Source: JAJPJX01 sp964568355
GTDB taxonomy: Bacteria; Acidobacteriota; Terriglobia; Bryobacterales; Bryobacteraceae
Direction of reading: 5' to 3'
Assembly: GCA_964568355.1 (NCBI GenBank)
Contig: CAZMRK010000054.1
Location: forward strand, 1-12,310
DNA length: 12,310 nucleotides
Each line of letters begins with the position of its first letter. Positions within the stretch are counted from its first letter, which is position 1. Below are positions 1-6,117 of the stretch, one piece after another. The translations under genes were made by a program, and so were the position numbers. A model generated the notes under the pieces. The model searched no databases and was not told the origin of the DNA. It worked only from the letters and a program-made list of their open reading frames with translations.

Positions 1-774
1 CACCAAGATAATGCCCAACCGGATGATGATGAGCGAAGGGCTGTCCAGCCAGAACTCGGACCTGGCGTAAAGCGAATAGGGGATGTTGGCGAAATATTGT
101 CCCGCCAGAATCAGGCCGAATCCAGCGATCAGCGACCATTGCAGGCTGGTTTCCATTCTTCCGGGAGCCAGGCGCCGCAGCGTGGTCCCTGTGGCCAGCC
201 CGAAGCCCAAATAGGACGCCCAGGGGAAAAACGCGAACCGGGATCGCCCAGGCACCAGGTATTCCCGCACCAGCCAGGGAATGGATTCGGAATCCGCCGC
301 GCTCACCAGGGGGGCTGCCACAGCGACCGCTAGCCCCAGCAGCGCGCTCAGCCTGGCGCGGCTGCCGGCCGGGGTCAGAGCAAGCAAGGCGAAGACCAGC
401 ATTGCCAGAGCCATGCAGTTCAGGATGTCCACTTTGAGCAGCGTCTGAAACGGCGGAAACGGGATGGTGAAGATCGAGTTGGAAATCCGGAACAGGAGCG
501 CGATACCCAGGATGTAGCCGCCGCGCCGAAGCATGCTTCGCAGGCGCGCCAGCGGCGGAGCACCGTGACGGTCCAGCCGCTCCATCTGGAAAGCAAACGT
601 GACTCCCGCGAGGAACAGGAACAGTACCGCCGCCATCCCCCCTACGAACTGCGAGAGCACATAGGGTCCTTCCTGGCGGGTGTCGAGACGCGCAAACGAA
701 TTGAACGCGTGGCACTGGATCATGATCAGCACTGCCAGCCCCCGCGTCCAATCGAGAAAGGGTAGTCGATTCAT
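1..774 (-). CDS. Heparan-alpha-glucosaminide N-acetyltransferase-type membrane acyltransferase (3' end cut off)
   Basis: Reading from an ATG at 774 on the minus strand gives 258 codons without a stop, and the gene runs off the left edge. The N-terminus carries the family opening F-LD--RG (D8, R11, G12), followed by MIQCHAF with H22, which could be the conserved acyl-accepting histidine. Hydrophobic segments lie near residues 44-62, 87-100, 114-135, 143-158 and 213-228, so this is a multi-pass inner-membrane protein. The FFPWASYLGFG stretch (182-192) matches the PW-gyf-lG element of HGSNAT/DUF1624 proteins. Known members of this family transfer acetyl groups from acetyl-CoA to terminal amino sugars across a membrane; the substrate here is unknown. 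An in-frame stop lies 11 codons upstream with no other usable start between, which fixes the start. It follows tsaC by 30 bases and is probably the last visible gene of that operon. The related acyltransferase_3 family is a less likely alternative. Confidence 0.8.
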   Translation of the reverse strand, partial: MNRLPFLDWTRGLAVLIMIQCHAFNSFARLDTRQEGPYVLSQFVGGMAAVLFLFLAGVTFAFQMERLDRHGAPPLARLRSMLRRGGYILGIALLFRISNSIFTIPFPPFQTLLKVDILNCMALAMLVFALLALTPAGSRARLSALLGLAVAVAAPLVSAADSESIPWLVREYLVPGRSRFAFFPWASYLGFGLATGTTLRRLAPGRMETSLQWSLIAGFGLILAGQYFANIPYSLYARSEFWLDSPSLIIIRLGIILV

Positions 775-804
775 CCTGCGAATCCGGATTGCATGAAGGG
801 CGTA

Positions 805-1443
805 TCAGGCGGGCCGCAGCAGTTCGGCGATCTCTTTCTCCTGAATCGCGCCTTGCTTGATTACGCGCCAATACGGCTCGGTAATGTCCACCGTCGTGGC
901 TCCGTTGCCGCTACAAACACCGCCATCGAGCACCAGGTCCACGCGGCCATCCATGGTGCCGAACACCTCGATTCCGCTGCGGCAGGTAGGCCGCCCGGAG
1001 AGGTTCGCGCTGGTGGAAATTAAGGGCTGGTTCAGCATGGCGACCAGGGCGGCCGCCACGCCCGCGCGAGGCTGCCGCAGCGCCAGGCGGCCGGTGTTCC
1101 CGGTAACCTTGAGGGGGACCTTGGCGGAGGCCGGCACAATCATGGTCAGCGGCCCGGGCCAAAAGCGCCGCGCCAGCACAAAAAAGCGATTGGTCAGCTC
1201 CGAGGCAAGTTCTTCGGCCATGATCAAATCGCCTACCAGCAGCGGCAGCGAGCGGTGGATCTCGCGGCCTTTTGCGCGAAAGACCCCGGCTACGGCGCCC
1301 AGGCTGAACGGGTCCGCCACCAACGAATACAGGGCATCGGTGGGAATGGCCACGACTTTTCCCCGGCGAACGGCGGCGGCGGCGCGTTCCAGGGCTTCCG
1401 GCTCGGGCTGGTCAGGATTTATCTCAACAAGATCGGTAGCCAT
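805..1443 (-). CDS. tsaC: L-threonylcarbamoyladenylate synthase (TsaC/Sua5/YrdC family)
   Basis: This 212-residue protein should make threonylcarbamoyl-AMP from threonine, bicarbonate and ATP, the first step of t6A37 modification of ANN-decoding tRNAs in the cytoplasm. The YrdC domain fills the protein. Visible elements are VVAIPTDALYSL (30-41), KGR (58-60), SLPLLV (65-70), FWPGPLTMIV (94-103), LALRQP (120-125), STSANLSG (143-150) and ATTVD (182-186). The K-x-R...S-x-N signature residues (K58, R60, S145, N147) are all present. The usual PT(D/E)T-YGL element is altered to PTDALYSL, and the late LR-G motif reads IKQG. I chose the ATG at 1443 because it starts 13 bases after the upstream stop codon; an in-frame ATG at 1485 would overlap that gene and add residues not typical of the family. 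The protein lacks the C-terminal Sua5 domain. A YciO-like paralogue is possible but less likely. Confidence 0.88.
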   Translation of the reverse strand: MATDLVEINPDQPEPEALERAAAAVRRGKVVAIPTDALYSLVADPFSLGAVAGVFRAKGREIHRSLPLLVGDLIMAEELASELTNRFFVLARRFWPGPLTMIVPASAKVPLKVTGNTGRLALRQPRAGVAAALVAMLNQPLISTSANLSGRPTCRSGIEVFGTMDGRVDLVLDGGVCSGNGATTVDITEPYWRVIKQGAIQEKEIAELLRPA

Positions 1444-1456
1444 GAAGCAGGATTCG

Positions 1457-3325
1457 TTATCGCGGGCCGATCGCTTCGGCCACATCGAGGGCCATCTGGT
1501 AGCGCCCGAACGGGGCGCTTAACTGCACTCCCTGCACCATCGAACGAACGCGCTGCACCATCTCCCGGGCGATGGCCACGCCCTCCTGGCGAGCACTCTC
1601 CGCGCTCTCGGCGCCGCGCATCCGCTCCATATAATATTCGGGTACCGGCACCCGCAACTCATTTACCATGAACTCGGCATTGCGATAGCTGGTAAGCGGC
1701 CAGATCCCGCAAATTACCGGAATCCGGAAGTGTTCGATGCGGCGCAGGAACTGCTCCAGCAGGTTCAGATCGAACACCGGCTGGGTGACTACGTATTCGG
1801 CGCCGGCCTGCACCTTCCATTCGAACCGCCGCAGCTCTTCTTCCAGATTCAACGCTCCCGGATTTGCTCCCACGCCAATCAGCAGGGCGGTCTGCGACCC
1901 CATCGGGTTGCCTCCGATATCGAGACCGTGGTTCAGGTTGTCCACAATATGGACCAGGCCGATCGCGTCCACGTCGAAGACCGCCGTGGCATCCGGATAA
2001 GTGCCCATGCGCGGCGGGTCGCCGGTAATGCAGATCAGGTTACGAACGCCGGCCGCGTGGGCGCCCAGCAGTTCCGACTGGATCCCCAGGATATTACGGT
2101 CGCGGCAGCAGAAGTGATTCACGGCCTCGATGCCGGCTTCCCGCTGAAAAAGCTGGCAGGTCACCTGCGCACTCATACGGGCGCTGGCGCGCGGACCGTC
2201 CGGAACGTTGATGCAGTCAATCCCGTTCGCGGCACAGAGCTTGGCTCCTTCGATCTCACGCGAGGCATCCACGCCGCGCGGAGGCAGGATCTCCACCAGA
2301 GCAACAAACTTGCCGGCCGCCAGCTTGGCGCCAAGCTGCGATTTACGCTCCATCGGCACCCCGGACAGTGCCTGCGCCTTGGCCTCCGGTTCTTCCACCA
2401 CTGCATCCCGCGCCGCCTGCTGCGGTTGCAGAGACCGGGCCTCGGCGTGAATCAGCTTGATATGTTCCGGAGTCGTGCCGCAGCACCCGCCGACGATCTT
2501 GACGCCCGCCCAAATGAGCCGCCGTGCATACTGCGCCAGGTACTCCGGCGAGCTCAGGTAGATGTTGCGGCCCTCCACGCGCACTGGAACACCGGCGTTC
2601 GGCATCGCGCTGATCGGCTTCTGCGTGTACCGCATCATTTTCTCGACGGTTTCGAGGGTAACCTTCGGCCCCACCGAGCAATTGCAGCCCACCACGTCCG
2701 CCGGCCACTCGTCCAGCCGCCGGGTAAAGCTTTCCGTATCCATGCCGCCCGGCAGGTTGCCGCTGTCGTCAATCGTGACCTGGGCAATGATCACCATGTC
2801 CTTGCCCGCGGCCTCGCGAGCCGCGAACACGGCTTCCCGCAATTCGTCCAGATTGGCGAATGTCTCGAGAATCAGCAGGTCCACTCCCGCATCCAGAAGC
2901 GCGTCCACCTGCTCCCGGAAGATGGCTTTCGCCTCGGCGAAAGACGTCGGACCCAGCGGCTCGATGTGCAGGCCCAGCGGACCCACCGCCCCGGCTACAA
3001 ACGCCCCGTCCCTGGCCGCCTCGCGCGCCAGGCGGACCCCAGCCCGATTGATCGCCTTCAGCTTTTCCGCAATCCCGAAAGAGGACAGCCGAGCGCGATT
3101 CGCTCCGAACGTATTGCTTTCCAGGATCTCCGCGCCGGCTTTCACATAGTCCAGATGAATCTGGCGCACCATATCCGGAGCGGAAAGGTTTAGCTCGTCG
3201 TAGCAGCGGTTAATGAAGATGCCGCGGGAGTAAAGCATAGTCCCCATGGCACCGTCGGCGACCATGATACGGTGAGATAGCTGCTCTCGAAATTCCTGGG
3301 CCCGGCTGCTGGTGGCAATCATCAT
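1457..3325 (-). CDS. Bifunctional homocysteine S-methyltransferase / 5,10-methylenetetrahydrofolate reductase
   Basis: This 622-residue cytoplasmic protein fuses two domains. Residues about 10-300 are a Zn-dependent homocysteine methyltransferase domain with DGAMGTML (24-31), VVGCNCSVGP (211-220) and GGCCGTT (279-285). The predicted Zn ligands are C216, C281 and C282. After a charged linker (about 305-330), residues 335-622 form a MetF-type flavin reductase with VEILPPRG (344-351), ITGDPP (433-438, D436) and VTQPVFD (513-519, Q515). E345, D436 and Q515 sit where the MetF catalytic or folate-binding residues are expected. The layout matches the Bacillus YitJ type, which lacks the cobalamin and activation domains of full MetH. 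It would supply methyl-THF and take part in homocysteine methylation; the methyl donor used by the first domain is not evident. Two adjacent ATGs (3325, 3322) are possible starts; an in-frame stop 13 codons upstream excludes earlier ones. No clear Shine-Dalgarno precedes either. It heads the operon with tsaC. Confidence 0.93.
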   Translation of the reverse strand: MMIATSSRAQEFREQLSHRIMVADGAMGTMLYSRGIFINRCYDELNLSAPDMVRQIHLDYVKAGAEILESNTFGANRARLSSFGIAEKLKAINRAGVRLAREAARDGAFVAGAVGPLGLHIEPLGPTSFAEAKAIFREQVDALLDAGVDLLILETFANLDELREAVFAAREAAGKDMVIIAQVTIDDSGNLPGGMDTESFTRRLDEWPADVVGCNCSVGPKVTLETVEKMMRYTQKPISAMPNAGVPVRVEGRNIYLSSPEYLAQYARRLIWAGVKIVGGCCGTTPEHIKLIHAEARSLQPQQAARDAVVEEPEAKAQALSGVPMERKSQLGAKLAAGKFVALVEILPPRGVDASREIEGAKLCAANGIDCINVPDGPRASARMSAQVTCQLFQREAGIEAVNHFCCRDRNILGIQSELLGAHAAGVRNLICITGDPPRMGTYPDATAVFDVDAIGLVHIVDNLNHGLDIGGNPMGSQTALLIGVGANPGALNLEEELRRFEWKVQAGAEYVVTQPVFDLNLLEQFLRRIEHFRIPVICGIWPLTSYRNAEFMVNELRVPVPEYYMERMRGAESAESARQEGVAIAREMVQRVRSMVQGVQLSAPFGRYQMALDVAEAIGPR

Positions 3326-3330
3326 GCAGT

Positions 3331-3375
3331 CAATATCGTGGGAGATTCGGATCTCGAATCAAGATAACGATATTG
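3331..3375. repeat. Nested inverted repeats in the divergent control region
   Basis: A perfect 9-base inverted repeat, CAATATCGT (3331-3339) and ACGATATTG (3367-3375), encloses a second perfect repeat, GATTCG (3344-3349) and CGAATC (3355-3360). The two centres lie within about one base of each other. The element ends 6 bases before the start of the MetH/MetF gene, so it could be a nested operator or a hairpin in that gene's leader. It is unlike the SAM or cobalamin riboswitches often found before methionine genes. The regulator is unknown. Confidence 0.6.
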
Positions 3376-3379
3376 CTGA

Positions 3380-3411
3380 TTTTACCGCACTCATGCGGAT
3401 TGGCGGTAAAA
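3380..3411. repeat. Second inverted repeat with alternative pairings
   Basis: TTTTACCGC (3380-3388) and GCGGTAAAA (3403-3411) form a perfect 9-base inverted repeat. Within it, CCGCA (3385-3389) and TGCGG (3394-3398) form a smaller perfect hairpin that uses the same left arm, so two structures compete. Read on the minus strand, 3379-3384 gives TAAAAT, a fair -10 box for the MetH/MetF operon, so the left arm may overlap a promoter. This is a candidate operator; nothing identifies the binding protein. Confidence 0.55.
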
Positions 3412-3414
3412 GTG

Positions 3415-3423
3415 CGATATCGT
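3415..3423. promoter_or_regulatory. CGATATCG palindrome sharing the ATATCGT motif
   Basis: CGATATCG (3415-3422) is a perfect 8-base palindrome. With the following T it contains ATATCGT (3417-3423), the 7-mer also present at 3333-3339 and, inverted, at 3367-3373. Three copies in about 90 bases of a divergent intergenic region suggest repeated binding sites for one regulator, although short AT-rich words can recur by chance. Confidence 0.4.
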
Positions 3424-3441
3424 ATGAAAATCTCGACATGC

Positions 3442-3446
3442 GGAGG
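3442..3446 (+). promoter_or_regulatory. Shine-Dalgarno site that sets a TTG start
   Basis: GGAGG lies nine bases before TTG at 3456. This favours TTG over the in-frame ATG at 3438, which has no comparable site, and places the Tat motif at the extreme N-terminus as expected. Confidence 0.65.
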
Positions 3447-3455
3447 TTTAGGACA

Positions 3456-4667
3456 TTGAGACGCCGCGAATTCATCCTGGGTACCGCCGGCGCCTGGAGC
3501 GCGGCTGCGGTCGCCCGCGCTGCCGCCCCCCTGAAGATCGCCGCGATCTGTACCACGTACCATGTGCGTTCCCACGCCGACAACATCATTACCCGGCTCC
3601 TGGAAGGCTATTGGATCAACGACAAACACTACGATCCCCCCGGCCGCGTCGTTTCCTTATACATGGACCAGGTACATCCGGCCGACATCGGTTACCGCCT
3701 TTCCACCGCCTATGACTTTCCGGTTACCAAGACCATCGCCGATGCCCTTACGCTCGGCACCGGAAAACTGGCCGTCGACGCCGTGGTGCAGGTGGCCGAG
3801 CATGGCGATTACCCCTTTAACAACAAGCAGCAGCAACTCTATCCGCGTTTTGAGTTTTTCCAGCAGATCGTGGAGGTCTTCCGCAAGTCCGGCCGCTCCG
3901 TCCCGGTATTCAGCGACAAGCACCTCTCCTACGATTGGAACAAGGCCAAGCAGATGTACGACTGGTCGCGGGAACTCCATTTTCCCTTCATGGCCGGTTC
4001 CTCGGTTTCCGTCACCTTCCGGAGGCCGGAGTTGGACTTCCCCCTCGGCGTGCAGTTCGACGACGCGCTGATGGTGGGCGGCGGATGGGTCTCCGATGGC
4101 GGGGTTTTCCACAACCTGGAAGTCCTGCAGTGCTTCGTGGAGCGCCGGAGAGGAGGCGAAACCGGCATCCGTGCCGTCCAGCACCTGGAAGGGGAAGCGG
4201 TCTGGAAGGCGGCCGAAGAGGGCCGCTGGTCGAAGGACCTGATGCACGCCGCCCTGGCGCGAAGCTCCAAACGGAGTTCCGGCCGCCCGGAGGACGTCAA
4301 ACACCCGGTGCTTTGCCTGTTGGAATACAACGATGGATTCAAAGCCGGGGTTCTCATGCTGGGCGGCCTGGTGAACGGCTACCTGATCGCTCTCAAAGCG
4401 AAGGGCCGGCCGCAGATTGACGCGACCGAATGCTATATCCCCACGGAGAATTCCAATAACTTCAGCCCGCTGGTTCACGGAATTGCTCACATGATCACCA
4501 CCGGCAAGCTCTACTATCCCGTGGAGCGGACGCTGCTGACCACCGGGGCGGACGCCTTTCTGATGGAATCGGCCTACCAGGGCCACAAGAAACTCGAAAC
4601 CCCGCAGTTGCGCGTGGCGTACCGCGCGCCGGCCGAATCCTACTTTGCCCACGGGAGGGGATCCTAG
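3456..4667 (+). CDS. Tat-exported uncharacterised protein, possibly a degenerate Gfo/Idh/MocA-like fold
   Basis: From the TTG at 3456 this is a 403-residue protein. The first residues, RRREFI then a hydrophobic run AGAWSAAAVA and ARA (20-22), form a twin-arginine signal peptide, so it is probably exported folded, perhaps with a cofactor. I do not recognise a characterised family. Several parts recall Gfo/Idh/MocA oxidoreductases: a first strand LKIAAIC (26-32), VDAVVQVAEHGDYP (107-120) in place of the usual DvdaV-I-tP--H, and PVFSDKHLS (150-158), which resembles the P-(V/L)--EKPl motif with K155 at the lysine position. The glycine-rich GxGxxG nucleotide loop is absent, so ordinary NAD(P) binding is doubtful. 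The C-terminal 280-395 contains the GGLVNGY and ITTGKLYYPVERTLLTTGADAF stretches. An SMP-30 gene follows with a one-base overlap, suggesting a shared carbohydrate-related pathway. An N-terminal extension to ATG 3438 or 3312 is possible but would bury the Tat motif. Confidence 0.7.
   Translation: MRRREFILGTAGAWSAAAVARAAAPLKIAAICTTYHVRSHADNIITRLLEGYWINDKHYDPPGRVVSLYMDQVHPADIGYRLSTAYDFPVTKTIADALTLGTGKLAVDAVVQVAEHGDYPFNNKQQQLYPRFEFFQQIVEVFRKSGRSVPVFSDKHLSYDWNKAKQMYDWSRELHFPFMAGSSVSVTFRRPELDFPLGVQFDDALMVGGGWVSDGGVFHNLEVLQCFVERRRGGETGIRAVQHLEGEAVWKAAEEGRWSKDLMHAALARSSKRSSGRPEDVKHPVLCLLEYNDGFKAGVLMLGGLVNGYLIALKAKGRPQIDATECYIPTENSNNFSPLVHGIAHMITTGKLYYPVERTLLTTGADAFLMESAYQGHKKLETPQLRVAYRAPAESYFAHGRGS
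4653..4660 (+). promoter_or_regulatory. Strong Shine-Dalgarno for the coupled GTG start
   Basis: GGGAGGGG sits six bases before the GTG at 4667 and lies inside the end of the preceding gene. The TAG stop (4665-4667) shares its G with the GTG, which favours translational coupling of the two proteins. Confidence 0.7.
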
Positions 4668-5443
4668 TGGTAGACCTCAACGTAAAAGTCGAGAAAGTGG
4701 CGGACGGGTTCGCCTTCACCGAAGGACCGGTCTTCAGCCGCATCGGCTATCTCTTGTTCAGCGACATTCCCGCAAAGCGCATTCTGAAATGGGAGAAGGG
4801 CAGCGTCTCGGTCTTCCGGGAGAACAGCAATGGCGCGAATGGGCTTACCTTTGATCACCAGGGACGCTTACTGGCCTGCGAGGCCAACCGCGTCACGCGC
4901 ACCGAAAAAGACGGCTCCATCACCGTGTTGGCCGGAGGCGGCCAGATTCAGCACCCCAACGACCTCGTATACGCCATCGACGGCAGCGTCTATTTTTCCG
5001 ACCTGCCCGCCGGAGTAGTCTACCAGGTCACCCGGCGCGGAGAAATTCGCGCGGCCGCCCGCGATTTCGAGCGGCCCAACGGTGTGGCGCTGAGCCCCAA
5101 TCAGCAGCAGCTTTACGTGGCCGATAGCGCCAAGCGCAATGTGCGCGTGTACGACGTGAGCGGCGACGGAACGCTGCGCAATGGAAAGGTATTCGCCGAA
5201 TTGAAATCCGACGCCAAAGGCGCTCCCGACGGCCTCAAAACCGACGAAGCCGGCAACGTATGGGTCGCCGGTCCGGGCGGCGTCTGGGTATTCGACAAAG
5301 CCGGCAGCCACCTGGGCACGATCGCGACCCCGGAAACCCCAAGCAACTGCAACTGGGGCGAAGGCTTTCACGGCCTCTACGTCACCGCGCAGAAATCGGT
5401 CTACAAAATCCCGGTAAAGGTCAGCGGCACACGCACCTATTGA
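4667..5443 (+). CDS. SMP-30/gluconolactonase/LRE family protein
   Basis: This 258-residue protein belongs to the six-bladed beta-propeller SMP-30 family, metal-dependent sugar lactonases and related hydrolases. The expected metal ligands are visible: E19 in FTEGPVF (17-23), N98 in HPNDL, N138 in RPNGVALSP and D188 in PDGL. Recurrent blade motifs such as GSVYFSD (106-112), QLYVADS (148-154) and GNVWVAG (196-202) space out the chain, and the C-terminal GLYVTAQKSVYKI (236-248) is the usual last blade. The length is slightly below the common 270-300 residues but no blade seems missing. No signal peptide is seen, so it is probably cytoplasmic, unlike the exported protein encoded just upstream. The GTG start is supported by the strong ribosome site and the one-base overlap. 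The natural substrate cannot be told; gluconolactone or another aldonolactone is plausible. Confidence 0.9.
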   Translation: MVDLNVKVEKVADGFAFTEGPVFSRIGYLLFSDIPAKRILKWEKGSVSVFRENSNGANGLTFDHQGRLLACEANRVTRTEKDGSITVLAGGGQIQHPNDLVYAIDGSVYFSDLPAGVVYQVTRRGEIRAAARDFERPNGVALSPNQQQLYVADSAKRNVRVYDVSGDGTLRNGKVFAELKSDAKGAPDGLKTDEAGNVWVAGPGGVWVFDKAGSHLGTIATPETPSNCNWGEGFHGLYVTAQKSVYKIPVKVSGTRTY

Positions 5444-5467
5444 CGCGCACACGCTACTGGTTTCTTT

Positions 5468-5782
5468 TCACTCAAGAACCCGCTGCTGCAAGAAGAACTC
5501 AAGTTGGCGCGCTCCGTGGACGACGGCAATGATTTGCGGCGGTATCGTCTCCCAACGATAGACAATTACATAAGAGTGAACAGCCCAGAAGCGATGCCGC
5601 ACGTCAGTCAGGTCTTCGCGATGATGGCCGATCCCCGGCGATTGCGCCAGGCGTATGAACGCGTCGTGCAGGCGGGCCAGGACTTGATCTGCATAGTCGA
5701 TGCTGTCTTCTGCAATGTAGTTCCAGATCTCCAGCAGACCTGCGCGCGCTCCCAGTGTCAGTGTAAACGTCGGCCGGCTCAC
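5468..5782 (-). CDS. parE: ParE/RelE-superfamily toxin
   Basis: The 104-residue basic protein has the ParE toxin pattern: an opening beta strand (FTLTLGARAGL), then LEIWNYIAED (17-26) where family members have DL-eIw-YIA-d, LAQSPGIGHHREDL with the P-iG--R turn, a YVIVYR strand near residues 71-76, and a closing IIAVVHGARQLE that matches the HgaRD end. Family members poison DNA gyrase or act as ribosome-dependent mRNases; the IW-YI pattern fits the ParE side. It overlaps its partner by four bases (ATGA at 5779-5782), antitoxin first, the usual order for parDE. Its 3' end lies 24 bases from the convergent SMP-30 gene. The pair could stabilise the region or simply be a recent insertion; I see no flanking repeats proving transfer. 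The protein looks intact. Confidence 0.9.
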   Translation of the reverse strand: MSRPTFTLTLGARAGLLEIWNYIAEDSIDYADQVLARLHDAFIRLAQSPGIGHHREDLTDVRHRFWAVHSYVIVYRWETIPPQIIAVVHGARQLEFFLQQRVLE

Positions 5783-6063
5783 TTGTTCTCTGCCCGGCGT
5801 CGGGCACTCAATCGGCGGATCTCCTCAAACACGGCCTCGCCATCCAGGAGTTCGCCGCGATCGGCTTGTTCGGCGCCTCGCCGGATCTTAGCTCGTAACT
5901 CTTCGAGTGCGATATCACGTGCCCGCTCACGTTCCTCAAGCAGCCGTAGCCCTTCCCGGATAACCTCGCTGGCAGTCTGGTAAAGACCTGAGTCGACACG
6001 CGACTGGATGAACTGCTCGAGCTCAGGAGTGAGGGAAACATTCAGGCTGGTGCGGATGGGCAT
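5779..6063 (-). CDS. parD: ParD-type antitoxin with ribbon-helix-helix DNA-binding domain
   Basis: This 94-residue protein starts with a ribbon-helix-helix domain: a strand SLNVSLTPE (6-14) followed by two helices, LEQFIQSRVDSG and TASEVIREGLRLLEERER. The pattern matches ParD/CopG-like antitoxins (NvSLt-eLe-fI---v-sG-y-saSEViReaLrlLe). The charged remainder (about 48-94) is the expected disordered tail that wraps the toxin. It should neutralise ParE and repress its own promoter, alone and as a complex, through the repeats just upstream. The ATG at 6063 lacks a strong Shine-Dalgarno; only a weak AAGAT lies upstream. The M1 peptidase gene ends 54 bases upstream on the same strand, and that gap contains the likely operator. 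Confidence 0.9.
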   Translation of the reverse strand: MPIRTSLNVSLTPELEQFIQSRVDSGLYQTASEVIREGLRLLEERERARDIALEELRAKIRRGAEQADRGELLDGEAVFEEIRRLSARRRAENK

Positions 6064-6074
6064 ATTTTATCTTG

Positions 6075-6105
6075 GACACAGTCCGGTCCTTGTGTCAATT
6101 TGTGT
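6075..6105. promoter_or_regulatory. Candidate parDE operator/promoter with repeats
   Basis: The gap upstream of parD contains GACACA (6075-6080) and TGTGTC (6091-6096), a perfect inverted repeat with a 10-base spacer. TTGTGT occurs twice as direct copies exactly ten bases apart (6090-6095 and 6100-6105). On the minus strand 6093-6098 reads TTGACA, a perfect -35 hexamer, although no good -10 lies at the normal spacing. Repeats one helical turn apart suit a ribbon-helix-helix repressor, so ParD autoregulation here is a reasonable inference. Confidence 0.55.
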
Positions 6106-6117
6106 TACAGGTCAATC

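Noticed and set aside
1730..3193. 487-codon open frame on the plus strand
   Set aside because: It lies fully opposite the MetH/MetF gene, its translation has no recognisable domain, and long antisense frames are expected in GC-rich DNA.
3326..3379. SAM or cobalamin riboswitch before the methionine gene
   Set aside because: The region is too short and its palindromes do not show the multi-helix cores or conserved boxes of those classes.
3657..4652. 331-codon open frame on the minus strand
   Set aside because: It is antisense to the Tat-signal gene, which has a better start, ribosome site and coupled neighbour.
5468..6063. parDE as part of a larger mobile island
   Set aside because: No integrase, transposase, tRNA or flanking direct repeats are visible, and the neighbours are ordinary chromosomal genes.
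6075..6096. Inverted repeat as a terminator of the M1 peptidase gene
   Set aside because: The stem is only six base pairs with a ten-base loop and no T-run; an antitoxin operator explains it better.
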